A stretch of DNA of 64,000 bases from Actinomadura hallensis (GTDB lineage Bacteria; Actinomycetota; Actinomycetes; Streptosporangiales; Streptosporangiaceae), in assembly GCF_006716765.1 (NCBI RefSeq), contig NZ_VFPO01000001.1, positions 1,550,001-1,614,000 of the forward strand. The letters run 5' to 3'. A model generated the notes under the pieces. The model searched no databases. It was not told the DNA's origin and saw only the letters and a program-made list of their open reading frames with translations. The translations under genes were made by a program, and so were the position numbers. Below, piece by piece: positions 61,833 through 64,000 of the stretch. The stretch's first letter is position 1; each line of letters begins with the position of its first letter.

Positions 61833-62698
61833 TGGCCGGACTGCCCGTGATGGAGAAGACCGCGCCGCGCGCCGTCCGCGCCGGGACGCACGCGCTCGAG
61901 CGCACCGGGGACCTCGCGCAGTGGCCGGTGTTCGTCTACCGCATCCTGCTGTACTCGGTGCGGGACCTGGTCCTGCGCCGGAAGTACACCAAGACCATCG
62001 CCCGGCACGTCAGCGACGTGGTGGTCGGCGTCGGCGCCAGCGTCGTCGGCGGCGGCATGATCTTCGTGATCTTCACGATGGCGTTCTTCGTCGGCACCGA
62101 GGTCGGCCTGCAGGGCTACACCGGGCTCCAGTCGATCGGCGCGCAGTCGTTCATGGGCCTGGTCGGGTCGTTCGCCAACGTCCGCGAGATCACCCCGGTG
62201 ATCGCCGCGGTGGCGCTGGCGGCGCAGTGCGGGTCGGCGTTCACCGCGGAGCTGGGCGCGATGCGCATCTCCGAGGAGATCGACGCCCTCGAGGTGATGG
62301 GCATCGGGTCGTTCGCGTACCTGGTGTGCACCCGCGTGGTGGCGGCGCTGATCGCGCTCGTGCCGCTGTACCTGATCGCGCTGTTCGCCAGCTTCTTCGC
62401 GACCCGGCTGATCAGCACCGGCTTCTTCGACCTGGCGCCCGGCGTCTACGACTACTACTTCCGGCTCTACCTGCCGACGATCGACCTGGTCTACAGCGCG
62501 ATCAAGGTCGGGGTGTTCGCCTTCGCGGTGATCACCATCCACTGCTTCTACGGCTACTACGCGACCGGCGGGCCGGCGGGCGTGGGCCGTGCGGCGGGCC
62601 GCGCGATCCGGCTGTCGATCATCGTGATCGTCGTGCTGAACCTGCTGCTGTCCTACGTGTTCTGGGGGAACGGCGCGACCGTGAGGCTGACCGGATGA
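61832..62698 (+). CDS. MlaE/YrbE-type ABC permease, second of the mce operon
   Basis: A 288-residue YrbE-B-like permease. Core: GSFANVREITPVIAAVALAAQCGSAFTAELGAMRISEEIDALEVMGI, with flanking helices (VVVGVGASVVGGGMIFVIFTMAFF, LIALVPLYLIALFASFFATRL). It pairs with the preceding gene as the membrane channel of a lipid importer. Its last four bases are the ATGA overlap with the first Mce gene. Sequence divergence from its partner is typical of A/B subunits, not a recent duplicate. Confidence 0.9.
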   Translation: MAGLPVMEKTAPRAVRAGTHALERTGDLAQWPVFVYRILLYSVRDLVLRRKYTKTIARHVSDVVVGVGASVVGGGMIFVIFTMAFFVGTEVGLQGYTGLQSIGAQSFMGLVGSFANVREITPVIAAVALAAQCGSAFTAELGAMRISEEIDALEVMGIGSFAYLVCTRVVAALIALVPLYLIALFASFFATRLISTGFFDLAPGVYDYYFRLYLPTIDLVYSAIKVGVFAFAVITIHCFYGYYATGGPAGVGRAAGRAIRLSIIVIVVLNLLLSYVFWGNGATVRLTG

Positions 62699-63723
62699 TC
62701 AACGAGGAGATCCCGCTGCGCCGCCGCCTGCTGATCACCGCGATCACGCTCGCGGTGACGGCGGCGGTGCTGTACGTGCTCATCGCCCGCCCGGGACGCG
62801 ATCCCGGGACGGTGCTGACCGCCGACTTCGGCCGCGCCGGGCAGGGCCTCGGCACCGGCGCCCCGGTGAAGATCCGCGGCGTGACGGTCGGGTCGGTGGA
62901 GGAGATCGACCTGACCGGGGGCGGCGGGGCGCGGCTGAAGCTGCGCCTCGACAAGGGGACGCGGGTCCCCGCCGCCGCGACCGCGTCGATCGTGCCCGCG
63001 TCGGCGTTCGGGCCCAAGTTCGTCGACCTGGCGCCGGGCCCGCACTCCGGGACCGGCCCCTACCTGGCGTCCGGCGACCGGATCGCCCGCACCGCCGACC
63101 CGAGCGACCTGTCGGACCTGCTCGCCCGCGCCGACCACGCGCTCGGCTCCCTCGACGCGCGGGAGGTCCAGACGATCGTGCGGACCGTCGCGATGGGCCT
63201 CGACGGGCAGGGCGCCCGGCTGGGGGAGACCATCGACCAGACGGGCGTGCTGCTGGGCGTCGCGCACCGCAACCGCGGCAACGCCCGCCGGTTCATCGGC
63301 GACTCCGCCCGCCTCGGCGGCGCGGTCGCCGACAAGGGCGACGAGCTGACCCGCATCTCCGGCGACGCGAACTCCGTCATCGGCACCGCGGCGCGGGGCG
63401 AGGGCAGGCTCGCCGGGTTCGCCGACGGCCTGGCGGACGTGTCGCTGCTGGCGGCCCACGGGTTCGACGAGCGCGGCGGGCAGCTCGGCCAGGCGTTCCG
63501 GTCGTCCGAGCGCACCGCACGCATCATCTACGCCCAGCTGGGGCTCCTCGGCGACGCCGTCCGCACCGGCAACGGGCTGCTGCCGCTGTACGGGGAGCTG
63601 ACGTCGCTGGAGGGACCCGAGGGCAAGAACTACATCCGCTCCCAGGGCTACCTGCCGTCCGATCCGTGCGGGCTGATCCTCGGGCTGTGCGGCCCGTACG
63701 GCGGCGCCGCGGGAGGAGGGTGA
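62695..63723 (+). CDS. Mce-family substrate-binding protein (MceA position)
   Basis: A 342-residue protein anchored by one N-terminal helix (LLITAITLAVTAAVLYVLIA). Its MCE domain is recognised by LTADFGRAGQGLGTGAPVKIRGVTVGSVEEI and ASIVPASAFGPKFVDLAPG. A long helical C-terminal region (SLDAREVQTIVRTVAMGLDGQG onward) would form part of the periplasmic lipid tunnel. It ends in a Cys-containing tail (DPCGLILGLCGPYG). The ATG at 62695 overlaps the upstream permease stop, and the next Mce gene begins directly after its stop. Confidence 0.9.
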   Translation: MINEEIPLRRRLLITAITLAVTAAVLYVLIARPGRDPGTVLTADFGRAGQGLGTGAPVKIRGVTVGSVEEIDLTGGGGARLKLRLDKGTRVPAAATASIVPASAFGPKFVDLAPGPHSGTGPYLASGDRIARTADPSDLSDLLARADHALGSLDAREVQTIVRTVAMGLDGQGARLGETIDQTGVLLGVAHRNRGNARRFIGDSARLGGAVADKGDELTRISGDANSVIGTAARGEGRLAGFADGLADVSLLAAHGFDERGGQLGQAFRSSERTARIIYAQLGLLGDAVRTGNGLLPLYGELTSLEGPEGKNYIRSQGYLPSDPCGLILGLCGPYGGAAGGG

Positions 63724-64000
63724 ATGGCGGCCAGGTTCTTCCGCGGCGGCCGGAAGTCCGGCGGTGGTTCCGGCGCCGGGACGCTCGCCCGGCTGCGCGG
63801 CAGCCGACAGGCCCGCGCCCGCGCCGGCCTGCTCGTCCGGCTGGTGGCGTTCGTGACGGTCACCGGCATGCTCACCGTGGTCATCGGGATGCAGATCGCC
63901 CGCGTCGACACCGGCGGCGGCTGGCGGGTCACCGCGACGTTCGACGACGCCAGCGGCCTGATGAAGGGCGACGAGGTCAAGATCGCCGGTGCGCCGGTCG
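63724..64000 (+). CDS. Mce-family protein, second of the series, cut by window end
   Basis: Only the first 92 codons are present. The visible part has a basic cytoplasmic start (RFFRGGRKSGGGSGAG, LRGSRQARARAG), one membrane helix (LVRLVAFVTVTGMLTVVIGMQIA) and the opening of an MCE domain (WRVTATFDDASGLMKGDEVKIAGAPV). The ATG directly follows the preceding TGA with no gap. By order it is the MceB-type member, and four more Mce genes would be expected to the right. Confidence 0.88.
   Translation, partial: MAARFFRGGRKSGGGSGAGTLARLRGSRQARARAGLLVRLVAFVTVTGMLTVVIGMQIARVDTGGGWRVTATFDDASGLMKGDEVKIAGAPV

Overview
The window is very GC-rich and densely coded, with strong third-position GC, many GTG starts, 4-base start/stop overlaps and several likely leaderless genes. 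Together with mycobacterial-type AdnAB, MoeZ, an Mce operon, a conservon-type kinase and a DUF6221 gene, this points to a filamentous actinomycete. Thermomonosporaceae (Actinomadura-like) is my best guess, from gene content only.

Layout. 1-2681: bacterial NHEJ genes, with separate LigD-type polymerase and ligase genes divergent from Ku. 2739-9379: a Cu/Zn-SOD-like exported protein behind a 44-bp palindrome, a small unknown gene, two tandem MMPL exporters, and a TetR regulator divergent from the second exporter with a dyad between them. 9452-20375: moeZ, an unknown membrane-anchored protein, an orphan mycosin protease, an alkyltransferase-like protein and the adnA-adnB helicase-nuclease pair; adnA carries a recent in-frame 51-nt triplication. 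20481-24771: a methyltransferase, a small leaderless gene under two SOS-box-like sites, an IS110-family element, an NTF2-like protein and an HpnB-like glycosyltransferase.

24779-33082 (minus strand) is the most interesting block. It is a tightly coupled operon of DUF1257 (Ycf35-like), DUF2997, a small radical-SAM-type protein, a Ycf46-like AAA+ ATPase, two paralogous propeller proteins (one with an extra helical-repeat block) and an Hsp70-family ATPase. Four junctions are 4-base overlaps or near contacts, so the products probably act together; the function is unknown to me.

33350-43557: a secreted lipase, a DUF6221 protein, metH behind an S-adenosylhomocysteine riboswitch with a visible ribosome-site switching helix, a hemerythrin/DUF2249 protein, and an NnrS-like membrane protein overlapping a membrane-anchored cupredoxin-NirK fusion (nitric oxide/nitrite handling). 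43622-48308: a STAS protein and a non-canonical conservon (nitrate/nitrite-sensing kinase, DUF742, substrate-binding lipoprotein) lacking the usual roadblock and GTPase genes, with a CRP/GlxR-type site upstream. 48562-51586: an SRPBCC protein, an 11-residue-repeat protein and two small proteins resembling accessory genes of actinomycete gas-vesicle loci.

51618-54980 is a lower-GC three-gene island (two alpha/beta hydrolases and a methyltransferase-like protein) that looks acquired. 55363-60601: an MFS exporter, a snapalysin-type protease, a trypsin-like protease, a membrane acyltransferase and a nitroreductase. 61047-64000: the start of an mce lipid-transport operon (two MlaE/YrbE permeases, two Mce proteins, the last cut by the window end). 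I saw no rRNA, tRNA or CRISPR array.
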